64,000 nt of DNA from Candidatus Methylobacter titanis (lineage in GTDB: Bacteria > Pseudomonadota > Gammaproteobacteria > Methylococcales > Methylomonadaceae). The stretch is from assembly GCA_029946125.1 (NCBI GenBank), contig JAQSDX010000005.1, positions 27,313 to 91,312 on the forward strand. The letters are read 5' to 3'. Position 1 is the first letter of the stretch. Every line of letters begins with the position of its first letter. A model generated the notes under the pieces. The model was not told the origin of the DNA. It did not search any database and worked only from the letters and a program-made list of their open reading frames with translations. This document shows, piece after piece, positions 63,931-64,000 of the stretch. Made by a program: the position numbers and the translations under genes.

Positions 63931-64000
63931 TTACGCAGCCAGTAATTTTTGCAACTCTTCATAAGCTATCTGGTTCGCTTTGATAAACAGCTTAGTTCTT
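63931..64000 (-). CDS. C-terminal end of an unidentified protein (cut by window edge)
   Basis: On the minus strand, the last 22 codons read TKLFIKANQIAYEELQKLLA and end in TAA at 63931-63933. The residues look helical. I cannot name the family; a phasin or similar helical protein is only a guess. It lies upstream of xthA on the same strand. Confidence 0.5.
   Translation of the reverse strand, partial: RTKLFIKANQIAYEELQKLLAA

Overview
This 64 kb window is ordinary chromosome from a gammaproteobacterium. Gene content and order (gshB-tonB-yqgE-ruvX-pyrR-pyrB-pyrC', rpsU-yqeY-dnaG-rpoD, qmcA-nfeD beside tesA/ybbAP, trpEG) fit that class. A complete ectABCD ectoine/hydroxyectoine cluster together with many dispersed short repeats makes a methanotroph of the Methylococcales my best guess, but no methane or methanol oxidation gene lies in the window, so the order-level placement is inference. 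No phage, CRISPR array, rRNA or intact transposon was seen.

Layout. 0-8 kb: rpe, trpE-trpG, a DUF4160/DUF2442 pair and one very large membrane protein. 8-16 kb: SPFH/NfeD pair, a membrane-anchored methyltransferase, GlcG-like protein, divergent tesA and ybbA-ybbP, a glycine-zipper lipoprotein. 16-22.7 kb: trmN6, a decayed IS200/IS605-type remnant, a DksA/TraR-like protein, an OmpH/Skp-like chaperone, a 765-base AT-rich gap and ectABCD. 22.7-27.3 kb: SDR plus spore-photoproduct-lyase-like protein, proC-yggT with a broken yggU, a DUF4124 protein. 27.5-34.6 kb (minus strand): gshB, tonB, yqgE, ruvX, pyrR, pyrB, inactive-type pyrC', argB. 34.7-46 kb: rpmB-rpmG, a cyclic-nucleotide/rhodanese protein, a Deg protease, moaB-DUF423-pepN, a folate trio, plsY, tsaD. 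45.8-54 kb: rpsU-yqeY-dnaG-rpoD, a CAU tRNA, then the methyl cycle genes metK-ahcY-metF. 54-64 kb: bioA-rsmE-CPBP protease, yajQ, cca, a TauE-type exporter, rdgC, bcp, a VOC protein, vanZ-like, a uracil-DNA-glycosylase-like protein, xthA and the end of an unidentified gene.

The most unusual signal is repeat biology. At least five unrelated short repeat families are scattered through the window, and three of them lie in frame inside housekeeping proteins. A ~47-base element adds GIH(T/A)(I/V)PGD-containing peptides to the N-terminus of YbbA (two copies) and the C-terminus of PyrB (two copies), and rewrites the last residues of GshB. A second ~70-base element adds about 24 residues in the middle of PepN, with an intergenic copy before ybbP. 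A third gives ACPERSRR inside RsmE. Other families form hairpins between genes, and they create false N-terminal extensions upstream of the big membrane protein and other genes. Other points worth checking are an EctR-like palindrome before ectA with no ectR nearby, a strong Shine-Dalgarno/tripeptide ORF/terminator unit at about 18.8 kb, a MITE-like element nested in inverted repeats at 44.3-44.7 kb, and a Bcp peroxiredoxin without the usual resolving cysteine.
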